DNA from: Nitzschia sp. DOCU1
Lineage: Eukaryota; Bacillariophyta; Bacillariophyceae; Bacillariales; Bacillariaceae
DNA length: 64,000 nucleotides
Direction: 5' to 3'
Assembly: GCA_951394045.1 (NCBI GenBank)
Contig: OX595999.1
Coordinates: 1,302,001 to 1,366,000, forward strand
Shown: piece by piece, positions 10,578-20,708 of the stretch
Layout of the letters: each line of letters begins with the position of its first letter
How positions within the stretch are numbered: the stretch's first letter is position 1
Translations under genes and position numbers: made by a program
Notes under the pieces: model-generated
Databases searched by the model: none
Told to the model about the DNA's origin: nothing
What the model saw: the letters and a program-made list of their open reading frames with translations, nothing else

Positions 10578-10738
10578 TGTCGTTGTCTCCTTGACAATCA
10601 ACTATTGCAATGGCAAAGAGTCGAAAGCGAAAAGAGTGAACTATTTTATTGGAATGACTTTTGAGCGTCGTCTCGTCGTCTCGGAACGTCTCAGAATGTT
10701 GGTCTGTCATGCGTGCGGAAGAATTGATTCGTTCGACA
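10578..10738 (-). repeat. 3' LTR of Copia element 1
   Basis: This is the 161-bp 3' LTR relative to the minus-strand element. It is identical to 17494-17654 by eye and has TG...CA termini. The adjacent internal sequence at 10739-10747 reads AGGGGAGAA on the minus strand, which fits a polypurine tract. Confidence 0.93.
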
Positions 10739-10808
10739 TTCTCCCCTGATCTTCAACCCAATAGAAGATCATAGCAAGAACGAATGATGAAAGGTTAGTG
10801 ACAGACAA

Positions 10809-13800
10809 TCAACCAGGAGAATCGTAGTGGCCCATGAGGCGACGGGCGTGACGGGAGTGCAAGATCCAGCCAAGGGGCTTGGTGAGATCATCCGACGGGT
10901 TGAGCACCCCAGGAATGTGTCGCATGATGATATCACCTTGTTCTTTCCAATCTTGAATGGCAAAGTATTGGATGAGGAGGTGACGAGATCTTTCGGTGGG
11001 TATCCGGGCATTGATCATTTTAATCGCGGACTGATTATCGCAGTAGAGTGGGGTAGGGTGTCTTTGCGGGAATCCGAGCTCCTGAAGGACAGCGCGAAGG
11101 TACTTGACTTGCTTGGCTGCCGTGACGGCCGCATAAAATTCCGCCTCGGTAGAGCTGGTAGCCGTGAGCGGCTGCGTTTTGCATTTGGACGAGACACATC
11201 CGCCGGCCATCATGATGGCAAAACCAGTGGTAGAGCGACGACGGCGGAGATCGTTGGCATGGGCAGCATCTATGAAGCAAGTGAGCTGGGCACCGGACTC
11301 GAGGACAGGGAATGCAGGAAGATTCGTTTCATTTCCAACATCAACAGCATAAAAGGGACACGGAGGAAGGGTCGGATCACGTTTGGAGCGACGGAAATGA
11401 ATGCCCCAGTCTCTGGTGCGACGAAGGTACTTGGTGATCTTCTTCAGCATGTGGAAGTGATATTCGCCAGGACAGGTGGCAAATTTGCTGAGAGTGATAA
11501 CCGCATAGCCAATGTCCGGTCGACAAGTGACGTATGCATATAGCAGTTCGCCAAGGAGCGTTCGATAAGAAAATCCCATCTTCTTCTCAAGCACTTTATA
11601 GGCATCAGTACCCTCTGCAACTCCAACAGTAGCATAGAGCGTAGGAATACAGTCGGTCGGAACGGGTGCGATGGGTTTGCTTGATTCCAGCGTTTCACCA
11701 GGCGAAGGTTGGTCCCAGCCATGAGTGCGGAGGACACGATCGATGTAGCTTTCGCAGGAGATCACAATTCTGTCAGCATACTGATGAACATCCACACCAT
11801 TGAAATCCTTGAGAGGTCCAAGGTATGAAAATGGGGGCTTGTCTTCAGATGGTAGCTGCAAAACCTCGCCGATACGTTTGTAGATACGCTTGGCAATCTC
11901 TTCCGACGGAGCAGCAAGTGCAAAGTCATCAACCTGCCGTAGCAAGAATATGGGAACATCATCAAAGTCACCGCGATAGATGGATTTATCATGGGTAGTA
12001 GCGCGAAAGTTGAAATCTTGCGACAACAGTATCGTAGAGATGTGTCGTTCCCAAAGCCTACCGGACTCGGGATGGCCTTGCAAAGCATGCTGGACAGGTA
12101 GAACTTTAGAGCGATCCACGGAATGACCAAATTTGTAGCGATACCACTCGGCATAGGCGTCATCAATCGCAACAAACGTAGGGCGTTCTGGAGGTGGCGA
12201 GTGGGCGTAGGCATCCTTGGCGTCCCCACCAAATACTCGATAATTAAGCTCAGCCGCAAGGGCAAAGAATAGACGCTGAACAGGTTGCTCGACGCAAGAA
12301 GAATATGTTTGAGCAAAGCGGTGCAAAGTGGGTGCAGCACGTGGCGATCCATCGCAGCAATTGCGAGCACGGCGAGTACCATCTCGTTTGATGTGATACT
12401 GCCAGTGTTGTCGTAGGACAATTGCGCCTGGGGGAGGATCAACTGGAGATCCATACATTCCAAGCTCGTGGAATTGGTCGAGCTGTTTGCGCTCCCCTGC
12501 TTCCCAAGCAGGCCACGTAGCAAGGTTCTTGAGCTTGCAGCGAGTAAATCGGCCGATGGCCTGTTCCGCATCAGTCGTAGCGCTTGATCGAATCGCATTG
12601 ATAGCACTGGCAGCTTCTCGATACGGAATGTTGGTCTCAGAGAAGTCGTCATCGGGGAATCTGACACTGGCAATGGTGCGGACATCGGCAATGGAAAGCC
12701 GATGGACATGTTCTGTGTCACGGGGCAGCTCGGGATTGTGCAAGTCCAGTTCTCGAACAGCATTGCGAACAGCTCCAGCAGTCAATCGCTTTTCCGGGGC
12801 AAACTCGATATCAAAGGATTTGACATTATCGTCCCGAAGCTTGCGCAAAGCTTCCAGAACTTCCTGCTTGGTAAATACCGCCTCTCCATTGATCTTGATC
12901 ACGTATGCGCCACGTATTTTGTTCGTGGTTGCCTTGTGCGAAGAGAAGAGCTTAGACGCACTGCTATTATTCTTGACATCGGAAATAAAGGCTCGGTTGT
13001 TCAGATCATCGGCTTCGATGGCAAGGCCAAAAGTTGCTCCACGGCAGGTTCGTGTCAAGGTCTTGGAGATGGTGTAAGAGAACGGACTGGTGCCAACATC
13101 AAAGATGGGAATCGTGGCCTCTTCGTCTTCGGCTGGCAATGCTTCACCATTTTGAGTGCGTTGCAGGTGCACTACATTTGGCGGCACGGCGTCAGGGGAC
13201 AGATCGTTCATGCCCTCATCGAATCGGGCATGCTTTGCAATCTTTACACGAGACGTCTCCGGATCATACCAGAGAATATTCTGAGTAGTATTGGGGACGT
13301 ACCCAAGAAAGATGCCCTTCCGGGAGTTGGGAACAAACTTGGCACTTCGCCTTCCAGGTGGCCTTACCCAAACTCTGCAACCAAAAGTGCGCAGTGCAGA
13401 CAGATCATCGACAAGGTCTTCCGCCATTTTCAACGGGGCTTGCGCTTGGTCTCGAGAGGGGAGGGAATTATCGATCCTCAGCCAATGATGAAATGCGTAG
13501 GGCCAGAAACGTACATCCAAATTAGCTCCAGTGAGCATGGCACGAATGGCATTGGCCGCCGTCAGGTGGGCTCGTTCCACAGGGCCATTTTGATTGGAGG
13601 CGTCTGCCCCTGTAGGCCGGATGGCATAGCCGAATTCTCGGAAGAGATCACGGACCTGAGGATTATTGTAGAGCTCTCCACCTTGATCCATGACCACATA
13701 TTTCCGATCACAATCGGGCGCATGTCGACGAAGAAAATCTCGGAGCCAGCTGAGCGGGGAGGCCTTGGAAATTCTTGTATCCCCGTGCTTCATGCGGGAG

Positions 13801-15212
13801 AAGTGGTCCGTAATGAGGATCCAGCACGTCTCTCCATTGATTCCCACAAAGTCCTTCGCACGCTCTGAATTCTTGGACCGTTGCCCCGCAAAAGAAAAGT
13901 CTACCGATAAGCCCTGATAAGGTCGTTCGGCAACACGCGTGGAATTGTTGCCCGCTGGTTCCTTGACTTGTTTCGCACGAATGCACGTGGGACAATTATC
14001 AAGAATCGGATTGATATGCTTGAATTTTGGTACGCCCTTGATGTGCTTGTGGGCGTTGAACAGGTAGTAATCTCCAGGGTGACCTAACCGTTGGTGCCAA
14101 AGGAGACGCTCGGTTTCTTTCTTGATGGCGTTGACCTTGGTGTGCTTTTGAATGAACGTATGGAATGGGATCGAGTGATGCATCCGCGCCAATTGTTCCA
14201 ATTCACTGCGTAGTTCAGTATACTTGTGTTCTTGATTCATGAATACGTAGTAGAGCGCAGCACGTTCGCAATCCTCGACAAAAGATTCATCCTGTTCCGC
14301 TAGTTTCGTAGCTCGATCCTTGGAGAAGGGAGGAATCAAAACTTGTGTGTAGCACTTGCCGTCCTTTAAAACTCCATGGAGCACAACGTCGCGAGATCGT
14401 TTCATCTTATGCGTGGCCCGATAGGTGAATGTGCCAGCATCATACATTTTCTCGATGGTTTCTCCAGATACGTCTCTTGGCTTCAATCCTGCCGCCTTGA
14501 TGAGGTCCCGTTCATCAATGACTGTGGTGCGAAGTGCCGGAGTGTAGAAAGCTCGAACCGCCAGAAAACCAGCCTCATTTGGAGCCGGCACATGAATATA
14601 GCCGTAGCCTTTGGGTACTGCATCAGATCCATGGACAGCAGGGGACAGTCGGATTGGGCACGGCTTCGTTCGGGTGAATTTGGTGTAGCCATGAAGCCAA
14701 TTGAATTGATCGGTGCAGGTCACGAAGGCTCCAGTGTCGATTTGGGCACGAAGTCCTTCATCTTCTTGATTCCCAGCATCAGAATGCGATTCCACAGACG
14801 GGAATCCCACAGCAGGTCCAATATCAATATCAATTGAGTTGACCGCTGCGGCAAGGTCATGAATCGATATTTCCTCGTCTTCGTCGTCGTTGGTGGCTCT
14901 CCCCACATTCGGTGATTCTTGCAATGAATTGACTGAGCCACACGCAGGGTCGGGAGGCTTTCGCGGAGGTTCCGACGGCGGGAGCAGTTTGACCGACAGT
15001 TCCGGCTCTTGTACTCTCCCCTCATTGCATGATGGAGAATCCCCATCCATCGGAGCTTTGAGAGAGGCAGAACAATGGGACGTTTTGACGGTGACGTCAT
15101 CTGTCAGAGTCGGAATGTTGGACTTTGGAGCCGAGGACAACCTACCGGTAGAGGGTAGTTCCAACTTTGTCCGGCTACCAAGACGCTTGGATTTTCGTGA
15201 ACGGCGGCGCAT
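10809..15212 (-). CDS. pol: Copia element 1 pol: protease, integrase, RT, RNase H (~1467 aa)
   Basis: One uninterrupted frame. Numbering includes two upstream codons: aspartic protease DTGA at 161-164; integrase zinc finger H375/H380/C409/C412; integrase catalytic D440, D511 and E548 (D-x36-E); RVT_2 reverse transcriptase in the second half with FGGDAKDAYAHSPP and the active site RQVDDFALAA, where Gln replaces the usual Tyr of YVDD; and RNase H ending in YCDNQSAIKM and HIPGVLNPSDDLTKPLG. The frame overlaps the end of gag by about 30 nt in the -1 phase (open up to 15257), so a gag-pol fusion by -1 shifting at GATTTTCCCC is possible; the first ATG at 15212 is the alternative. All catalytic residues are present. 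Confidence 0.9.
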   Translation of the reverse strand: MRRRSRKSKRLGSRTKLELPSTGRLSSAPKSNIPTLTDDVTVKTSHCSASLKAPMDGDSPSCNEGRVQEPELSVKLLPPSEPPRKPPDPACGSVNSLQESPNVGRATNDDEDEEISIHDLAAAVNSIDIDIGPAVGFPSVESHSDAGNQEDEGLRAQIDTGAFVTCTDQFNWLHGYTKFTRTKPCPIRLSPAVHGSDAVPKGYGYIHVPAPNEAGFLAVRAFYTPALRTTVIDERDLIKAAGLKPRDVSGETIEKMYDAGTFTYRATHKMKRSRDVVLHGVLKDGKCYTQVLIPPFSKDRATKLAEQDESFVEDCERAALYYVFMNQEHKYTELRSELEQLARMHHSIPFHTFIQKHTKVNAIKKETERLLWHQRLGHPGDYYLFNAHKHIKGVPKFKHINPILDNCPTCIRAKQVKEPAGNNSTRVAERPYQGLSVDFSFAGQRSKNSERAKDFVGINGETCWILITDHFSRMKHGDTRISKASPLSWLRDFLRRHAPDCDRKYVVMDQGGELYNNPQVRDLFREFGYAIRPTGADASNQNGPVERAHLTAANAIRAMLTGANLDVRFWPYAFHHWLRIDNSLPSRDQAQAPLKMAEDLVDDLSALRTFGCRVWVRPPGRRSAKFVPNSRKGIFLGYVPNTTQNILWYDPETSRVKIAKHARFDEGMNDLSPDAVPPNVVHLQRTQNGEALPAEDEEATIPIFDVGTSPFSYTISKTLTRTCRGATFGLAIEADDLNNRAFISDVKNNSSASKLFSSHKATTNKIRGAYVIKINGEAVFTKQEVLEALRKLRDDNVKSFDIEFAPEKRLTAGAVRNAVRELDLHNPELPRDTEHVHRLSIADVRTIASVRFPDDDFSETNIPYREAASAINAIRSSATTDAEQAIGRFTRCKLKNLATWPAWEAGERKQLDQFHELGMYGSPVDPPPGAIVLRQHWQYHIKRDGTRRARNCCDGSPRAAPTLHRFAQTYSSCVEQPVQRLFFALAAELNYRVFGGDAKDAYAHSPPPERPTFVAIDDAYAEWYRYKFGHSVDRSKVLPVQHALQGHPESGRLWERHISTILLSQDFNFRATTHDKSIYRGDFDDVPIFLLRQVDDFALAAPSEEIAKRIYKRIGEVLQLPSEDKPPFSYLGPLKDFNGVDVHQYADRIVISCESYIDRVLRTHGWDQPSPGETLESSKPIAPVPTDCIPTLYATVGVAEGTDAYKVLEKKMGFSYRTLLGELLYAYVTCRPDIGYAVITLSKFATCPGEYHFHMLKKITKYLRRTRDWGIHFRRSKRDPTLPPCPFYAVDVGNETNLPAFPVLESGAQLTCFIDAAHANDLRRRRSTTGFAIMMAGGCVSSKCKTQPLTATSSTEAEFYAAVTAAKQVKYLRAVLQELGFPQRHPTPLYCDNQSAIKMINARIPTERSRHLLIQYFAIQDWKEQGDIIMRHIPGVLNPSDDLTKPLGWILHSRHARRLMGHYDSPG

Positions 15213-15226
15213 GTCCAAGCTATTGA

Positions 15227-16447
15227 TTACATGCGGCAGAGGGGAAAATCCGGTTCCTCATCTGTATCTTCGGCCTCGTCATCGGTGCGATCATCATCAT
15301 CATCGCTCTCAGAGTCGCTTTTGCCAGGGATAGCACCATCGACAAAATTGACCGGGCGAATGGTGCGAGGCTTGGTTCCAGGGCCTTCTTTTGCTTTCTC
15401 ATCACGATTCAGCATTTGACAGAGACGCACATAGTGGCTCCTGAGAAAATCAACGTTCTGCAGTACCTTGCATTGGTCGAAGGTGTGCTGTTTGCGACAG
15501 ACGACACAAGTCTGGGTTTGGGCCTTTTTCGGGTCGGCCACAATTTGATTAACCGCTAGAGCATAGAGGTGGAATATGCCAAGCGATTTTGAATCTTGAG
15601 GAACAGCAATCGAGTAGACTGCTTTGGCAATCGGATGCAACCCATCTGGTGACTCCTCCTTTCCTTCGTCCTTGTCGTCATCATCAGGCTCGAAGAAGGA
15701 TTGCACGATCGCGTCATCGCTAGCAAATCCAATCTTGTTGATCGATGTTGTTTTCTTGAATCCCAGTTTAAACGGTCGCGAAGAAGAATTCTTGTCTCCA
15801 TATCCTCTCATAGGATTTTTCTTCTTCACTTCTTGCCACATCGGACTGTCGGCTGCCATCAGAAATTCTTCCAGAGTATCCACGAGCTGCTCCCCTTGGT
15901 AGCGTCGCTTCATTGCTGGAGCGGTTTGTCGGCGTTCATCACGGGAGCAGCGACGTAGGTGCAAGGAGTATTTCGCATTGTCAATGAAAATGGAGACTTC
16001 TCCTTCGTCATCGAGAGTGCCCTTATGGTTCAGGCAGAACGCGCGTAGTTGCAAATGATCCTTGAAAATCTTGTAGTATTCTCGGAGAGATTGTCCAGAT
16101 TGTTGGGTCGGATATCTCTTGACCATGGTTGCCGGTTCTTCGTGAAATACCGGGTGCGCACGACGAATAATCGATTTGAGTGCAGCATACCCGTTTCCAG
16201 GAGAGGATTGGACGATGGCAGGGTTGCGACTATCCTTGGGAAACATACCACGGCGTAGCAACACGCGGTAGAGAATGGCAGAGGACTCATCAATGCTGGC
16301 TTCCATGCGCAAGGGACAGTCATCTCCAACTTTGTCTCCGCAGACGAAACCATGAGCAGTACCCGCGTCCTTCCGAAAACACCAGAATGGGTGAATATAC
16401 ACGCCATAAAGTCGACAAGTAGGGCCGAGAATGTTCTCGTACCAGGT
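15227..16447 (-). CDS. gag: Copia element 1 gag, C-terminal part with zinc knuckle
   Basis: This is an in-frame continuation of gag after the UGA at 16448-16450, open for about 406 codons to a TAA at 15227-15229. It holds a helical capsid-like region with VKRYPTQQSGQSLREYYKIF and a zinc-knuckle variant CVVCRKQHTFDQC (C-x2-C-x3-H-x4-C) about 90 codons before the end. The tail is very acidic. No ATG near 16402 gives a natural independent start, so readthrough of the UGA, or a disabling point mutation in an otherwise young element, are the two options. Confidence 0.75.
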   Translation of the reverse strand, partial: TWYENILGPTCRLYGVYIHPFWCFRKDAGTAHGFVCGDKVGDDCPLRMEASIDESSAILYRVLLRRGMFPKDSRNPAIVQSSPGNGYAALKSIIRRAHPVFHEEPATMVKRYPTQQSGQSLREYYKIFKDHLQLRAFCLNHKGTLDDEGEVSIFIDNAKYSLHLRRCSRDERRQTAPAMKRRYQGEQLVDTLEEFLMAADSPMWQEVKKKNPMRGYGDKNSSSRPFKLGFKKTTSINKIGFASDDAIVQSFFEPDDDDKDEGKEESPDGLHPIAKAVYSIAVPQDSKSLGIFHLYALAVNQIVADPKKAQTQTCVVCRKQHTFDQCKVLQNVDFLRSHYVRLCQMLNRDEKAKEGPGTKPRTIRPVNFVDGAIPGKSDSESDDDDDRTDDEAEDTDEEPDFPLCRM

Positions 16448-17347
16448 TCAAAGTCCCGCATTCGATTCATCTTCACAGTATATTTCCGCCTTGATAAGTG
16501 CTTTCTCGTTCGGGGCTTGTCCTAGAATGAAAAGAGTTCCATCCGCTAGGATCAGCTGATCAGCACCGTCAATATGATAGCGATGGCCTCCGCTGTCAGC
16601 AGCACTGTACGGAGTTGCGACTTCATCGCCAGTTATGATGCCGTTCGCAGTTTTGTTTTCGTAGCGGGTTTTGACATCCGAAGGTAGAGCATTGTAATTG
16701 AAAGTTCCAAGAGTGATACTGCGAGCAATCGTCGTACTTGATCCTCCACTGCCTGTGGTACTTCCAACACCAAGAGTCGCCATGAGGTTTGCAACAGCCA
16801 CAGGGTCGAAAGTGGCAGTGATCGAGGTTGCCGCGGCAGAAGTTGCGGCGGCTGGGGCGGCTGCGCCAGGTGGCGTTGCGAATGCGGTCCTGTCTGTCGA
16901 GAATTTAGTCCAATCCAGGTAGGATATGGGCTGACTAGCATCAAAGTACATGCCAATGGTCTTGATACCGATTTGAATTTCCGGATTGCCATTGCTTCTC
17001 GCCTCTTCCAATGCCTGGAGCAGATTTTTCTTGTTGAATATCTTGGCCTTTCCCGCAATGTTGATTCCAATCGGAAGATTATCGATGACTGCAGCGATGG
17101 ACGTTGCATCCACTGTTTCTGTGGCAAGAGGGGCAATATGCTCATGCACAATGATCCTCTTGAGCTCCGTGAGAAGGTCCGGATCATCGAGTGGAGCTTT
17201 GTAACCGTTTGGACCAGCATCGGTCCAAAGCGAGTCAAAACCGGGAAGGTCTCCCGAATAGGCTTCCATCAACATCTTGGAGTGTTCCTTGTTCGGGTGG
17301 TTTCCGAAGTAGATGTAGTATTGGTTGATCGATTCGTAAGAAGTCAT
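16448..17347 (-). CDS. gag: Copia element 1 gag, N-terminal part (299 codons)
   Basis: The frame starts with MTSYESINQYYIYFGN and includes a helical N-terminus, an alanine-rich linker around residues 165-190 and a beta-rich end. It stops at TGA (16448-16450), but the same frame continues open into the downstream gag part. Gag is therefore interrupted by one in-frame UGA rather than by a frameshift. The start is the first ATG after the 5' LTR and PBS. It is the likely capsid precursor. Confidence 0.8.
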   Translation of the reverse strand: MTSYESINQYYIYFGNHPNKEHSKMLMEAYSGDLPGFDSLWTDAGPNGYKAPLDDPDLLTELKRIIVHEHIAPLATETVDATSIAAVIDNLPIGINIAGKAKIFNKKNLLQALEEARSNGNPEIQIGIKTIGMYFDASQPISYLDWTKFSTDRTAFATPPGAAAPAAATSAAATSITATFDPVAVANLMATLGVGSTTGSGGSSTTIARSITLGTFNYNALPSDVKTRYENKTANGIITGDEVATPYSAADSGGHRYHIDGADQLILADGTLFILGQAPNEKALIKAEIYCEDESNAGL

Positions 17348-17476
17348 TTCAACAGTAGTCGTGAGAAGCTAGCTTCTCAGTCGGTTCTTTTCTCGTTGGA
17401 CGTGGAAAGGAGAAAAAATCAACTCACTCTATGACAATCCGCGAGTGCGAATTAGCCAGAGAGAGGAGGAAGAGTT

Positions 17477-17493
17477 GATTTGGGCTCATAACC
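17477..17493 (-). promoter_or_regulatory. Primer-binding site of Copia element 1
   Basis: Directly inside the 5' LTR the minus strand reads GGTTATGAGCCCA. This is complementary to TGGGCTCATAACC, the anticodon stem-loop of initiator tRNA-Met as in yeast, and not to a tRNA 3' end. This fits half-tRNA priming as described for Drosophila copia and yeast Ty5. Confidence 0.65.
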
Positions 17494-17654
17494 TGTCGTT
17501 GTCTCCTTGACAATCAACTATTGCAATGGCAAAGAGTCGAAAGCGAAAAGAGTGAACTATTTTATTGGAATGACTTTTGAGCGTCGTCTCGTCGTCTCGG
17601 AACGTCTCAGAATGTTGGTCTGTCATGCGTGCGGAAGAATTGATTCGTTCGACA
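17494..17654 (-). repeat. 5' LTR of Copia element 1
   Basis: This is the 161-bp 5' LTR of the minus-strand element, presumably containing its promoter. The target duplication ATTCC follows at 17655-17659. Confidence 0.93.
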
Positions 17655-17762
17655 ATTCCATCATCCCGCAACTTGCAACTTGGAGGATTTCGATGGCGCA
17701 CAATCTTTTACCAATCCTTGCCATTTATCTCACGACCACGTTCCTACATTTCCAAGGTGCCT

Positions 17763-18584
17763 CTATTCAACCACTTTACTCTCCCGGTGGAGTTTCTTGG
17801 AATACGTTGATTCCACCGCCCTCAGTTTACGATCATCATCGCCTTGCTTGACTTTATTCTTGTTATTGGTAGCGGTGGCTGGGCGACGGGTTGGAGAAGG
17901 TGCTACTGCAGCAGCAGCAGGAATGCTGGGAGGAATCACAGGGCGCTGTGTTGGTGGCGGAGCAACAGGAGTGAATACCGGAGTTGGAACAACGGCAGGA
18001 ACGGCAGCAGGAGCCGAACCGCCTAGCGAGGCACGAACGTCACCAGGGGGCCATGTGGGGAGAGGGATCGGTTGTGGAGTGGGCGTCCAGCATGATTGTC
18101 GCACTTGACCGTTGCCAATGTACATGCAAGAGCAGGTTTGAATAGTGAAGTTCGGGGCCACAAAGGTCGCGACCGAGTTGGAAACATGGCACGAGATTGC
18201 ATTGGCCGTTTGGATTTGGCAGTACGTGCACGAAGATTCAGATGACAAACTTCCACTACAAGAGCAAGAGTAGCGGGGCAAGGAGCTGCAGCTAGCAGTA
18301 CTGCCATAACAAGGATTACTTGCACCTCCAGCTGCACCTCCACAGACGTATTGGGTGCGGGGCGCAGTAGCGGAGCACACGGGTTGCACCGTAGCAGTTG
18401 TCTGCAGAGAACGCCGAAGAAAGTGGTGTTCGTCATCGGCCTCTTCGTCAGTGAATGGAAAGTACTCTTCGTGCAGGATCATCGTGTCTGGATCATAGTC
18501 ACCGAAATCATGGAAATCCTTTGAAGATGCCGCGGCCTGAATGGCAATCACGAAGACACAAACAAGAACTTGTCGGAAGATCAT
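17763..18584 (-). CDS. Secreted 12-Cys protein, family member 2, divergent tail (273 aa)
   Basis: The protein has a signal peptide (MIFRQVLVCVFVIAIQAAASS), an acidic segment and FLRRSLQT. The 12-Cys core has the family spacing (C-x10-C-x10-C-x6-C-x7-C-x-C-x9-C-x2-C-x9-C-x18-C-x-C-x11-C), followed by a Pro-rich linker. Its core and propeptide are closest to member 1 (both have GSLSSESSC and DPD[ST]MILHEE). The C-terminus differs: the KLY...DMP tail is replaced by a basic Lys/Arg-rich end. This could be a frameshift in the linker or a genuine divergent form. Confidence 0.75.
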   Translation of the reverse strand: MIFRQVLVCVFVIAIQAAASSKDFHDFGDYDPDTMILHEEYFPFTDEEADDEHHFLRRSLQTTATVQPVCSATAPRTQYVCGGAAGGASNPCYGSTASCSSLPRYSCSCSGSLSSESSCTYCQIQTANAISCHVSNSVATFVAPNFTIQTCSCMYIGNGQVRQSCWTPTPQPIPLPTWPPGDVRASLGGSAPAAVPAVVPTPVFTPVAPPPTQRPVIPPSIPAAAAVAPSPTRRPATATNNKNKVKQGDDDRKLRAVESTYSKKLHRESKVVE

Positions 18585-19299
18585 GCTGAAAATCTCGGGT
18601 GGTTATGGATGTAGATTGTTTTTGGAGCCCTTCTTGATTTATGAAAACTAAATGCGGGGATGATCGATACGAACAATAAGGCTGTAATTTGTGGAGCAGC
18701 ATCCTGGCAAGTCGAAGAATCTTGGATTGAGAAAACCGAGAGCAAGAATGAGTTGCTGCAGAAAGAAACTTCCCCAAAGGAGACACATGGTGTTTTTGCA
18801 ATGTGCGGAGGCAACGACCTTTCGAGCCGCCAAAGATTGCGTCCTTCGATCATGTACCATCTACCGGTATTTCATGTTGTTGGAGCCGTTGGCGCGACGG
18901 ACGCCAAAAACTGCTCGGGTTCCTTCCCGGTACTGTTTTAAATATGCCCACACGACTGACGAAAGCTCCAGTCGTGCTTGTGAATCCACAGCTCGTGAAT
19001 CGCGAAGATCCGGGCTTCTTAGAAAATCCGTCTCAAGCGCATCATGGACAAAGACGGTTCTCTTCTACTAATAGCAACTGCGCAGACAGGCTTGAGCCCA
19101 GCGGCCGCTTGCCCCCCAACGCCACTACCCGGTCCTCTGATGATAGCAACGTCTTTTTTAATGTTGCCTGTTGGTGGGTTACCGTAACAGGTTTGAATTG
19201 CTTGGAATTCGGCCCTCTAAGGAAACATTCAAAGAAATGGACAATGATGTCTATGTATATCCGATTATGCAAAGGCGTCCCATTGGTCTTGGTGATGCT
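18585..19299. other. Intergenic spacer of the 12-Cys cluster
   Basis: No gene is supported. The stretch holds the promoter of member 2 and the 3' flank of member 3. It contains decayed copies of sequence found downstream of other cluster members (a GCCGCTTGCCCC...TGATGATAGC block). Confidence 0.5.
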
Positions 19300-19995
19300 C
19301 TAGGGCATGTCCGCGTTCCCCCTCACTCTATGATACAACTTATACCGATCCCGCAACGTCGTTTTGGGAACGTACACGAATGCATTTTGAGGTGGCAGGC
19401 TAGGTTGATCCGTGGGAATTGTAACAACTGAGTCCCCAGGAGTGTCAGGATTTCTCACTCCCCCCGGAGGGACAGATGGTACAGGGAAAAATGTGGGGAG
19501 AGGGACAGGCGGGGGAGAGGGCGTGTAGCAGGTTTGATGAACTTCGCCTCCCACGAAGTCACACTGGCAAGTCTGCATTGTCCCGTCTAAGGCAATGAAA
19601 GTACTTTTAGCCCCCGTCACTTGGCACAGAATGGCATTTTTTGTGCGAACCTGACAGTAGGTACAGATGGTATCGCTGGATCCAGTGCAACTGCAGGAGT
19701 AGCCATCGGGGAATTCTCCAGCACATGTGGCGACGCTATTCTTGCAAGGATCGTCGTCACCTCCTGCATATCCTCCGCAAGCATAGACATTTCTTGGGAC
19801 GGTGGCTTGGCAAACGTTTGAAGTTTGGAGATGGCGACGAAGAAAGTGGTGACCATCGTCTTCATTGGCTTCTTGCACTGAGAATTCTTCACTGATCACA
19901 TAGTTGCCATCGTGCTCCAAATCCTCAAGGTGGCCCAGCAATGCGGATGGCATGACTAGCACCAAATATAGAAGGCAAAGAGTTCGATAACCCAT
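19300..19995 (-). CDS. Secreted 12-Cys protein, family member 3 (231 aa)
   Basis: A signal peptide (MGYRTLCLLYLVLVMPSALLG) precedes an acidic pro-segment and FLRRHLQTSNVC. The core is C-x10-C-x10-C-x6-C-x9-C-x-C-x7-C-x2-C-x9-C-x18-C-x-C-x10-C. A short Pro linker and the tail LRDRYKLYHRVRGNADMP follow. It is the first of six neighbouring copies with a start-to-start distance of 1.35-1.6 kb. Confidence 0.82.
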   Translation of the reverse strand: MGYRTLCLLYLVLVMPSALLGHLEDLEHDGNYVISEEFSVQEANEDDGHHFLRRHLQTSNVCQATVPRNVYACGGYAGGDDDPCKNSVATCAGEFPDGYSCSCTGSSDTICTYCQVRTKNAILCQVTGAKSTFIALDGTMQTCQCDFVGGEVHQTCYTPSPPPVPLPTFFPVPSVPPGGVRNPDTPGDSVVTIPTDQPSLPPQNAFVYVPKTTLRDRYKLYHRVRGNADMP

Positions 19996-20708
19996 GGTTG
20001 TTTTAGGATAGTTGTGGGATGTAGCATGAATCGCTGAAGGGGGGAAATAATTGTGTCGATGACAACAGCATCAACGATTTGTGTCGAAGAACATTGGTAC
20101 GATTGCAAGCAATGAAGTGGGATGAGAACTCACGAACAATTAACAGGGAATCCGGAGATGTGGCACATGAGGACGGCCCGACGGAGGCATATTAAAGCTT
20201 CATGTGGCAATCTGGAACGACGTATTCTTTCGGCATAAGCTATCATTTTTTCTGTTTGGCATGAACGGCAAACCCTTCTCAAAAGAATGTTCTGCACGAC
20301 AGACAGATATTGGATTCGCTTCTTTTAAAAAATGGGGCTGCCGCGCGCTAGACGGGGATCATGGACTCATCAACTGATGGCGACACCAAGTGCGACGCTA
20401 TCAACTACTACTAGTAGGGTCGATTAGGAGCGTAGGCAGTTCTACTTTTGACTATAGAAAGTTACAGGAATCTTTAAAGGCCGACATTTGCACAGCGTAT
20501 CAGTTGGCCACGAAAGACCCCATGGTGTCCTGAAAGCCATTACCCGGGCCCTTGACTATAGCACGTCTTGGCCCTCGTATTGTTGCATACTTGTCTTCCA
20601 CCGCGGCAGGTTTGCACTTTGGATGAATTCGGTTCAAAACAAACATTCAAAAACATAAATCGACAAACATCTCTGTCTTCTATGTAATCCGTGGCTTTTT
20701 GTCATGCG

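Larger units (their letters stand above)
10578..17654 (-). mobile_element. Ty1/Copia-type LTR retrotransposon 1, complete, 7077 bp
   Basis: The element is bounded by identical 161-bp LTRs (10578-10738 and 17494-17654) that begin TG and end CA. It is flanked by a 5-bp target duplication ATTCC (10573-10577 and 17655-17659). Reading on the minus strand, it contains a primer-binding site, gag, pol in the order protease-integrase-RT-RNase H (the Copia order), and a polypurine tract AGGGGAGAA next to the 3' LTR. Identical LTRs imply a recent insertion. It lies between members 1 and 2 of the 12-cysteine gene family. Confidence 0.95.

Noticed and set aside
10593..10738. Apparent second copy of sequence at 17509-17654 as an independent duplication
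   Set aside because: These are the two LTRs of one element, shown by TG/CA ends, the 5-bp target duplication and the pol gene between them.
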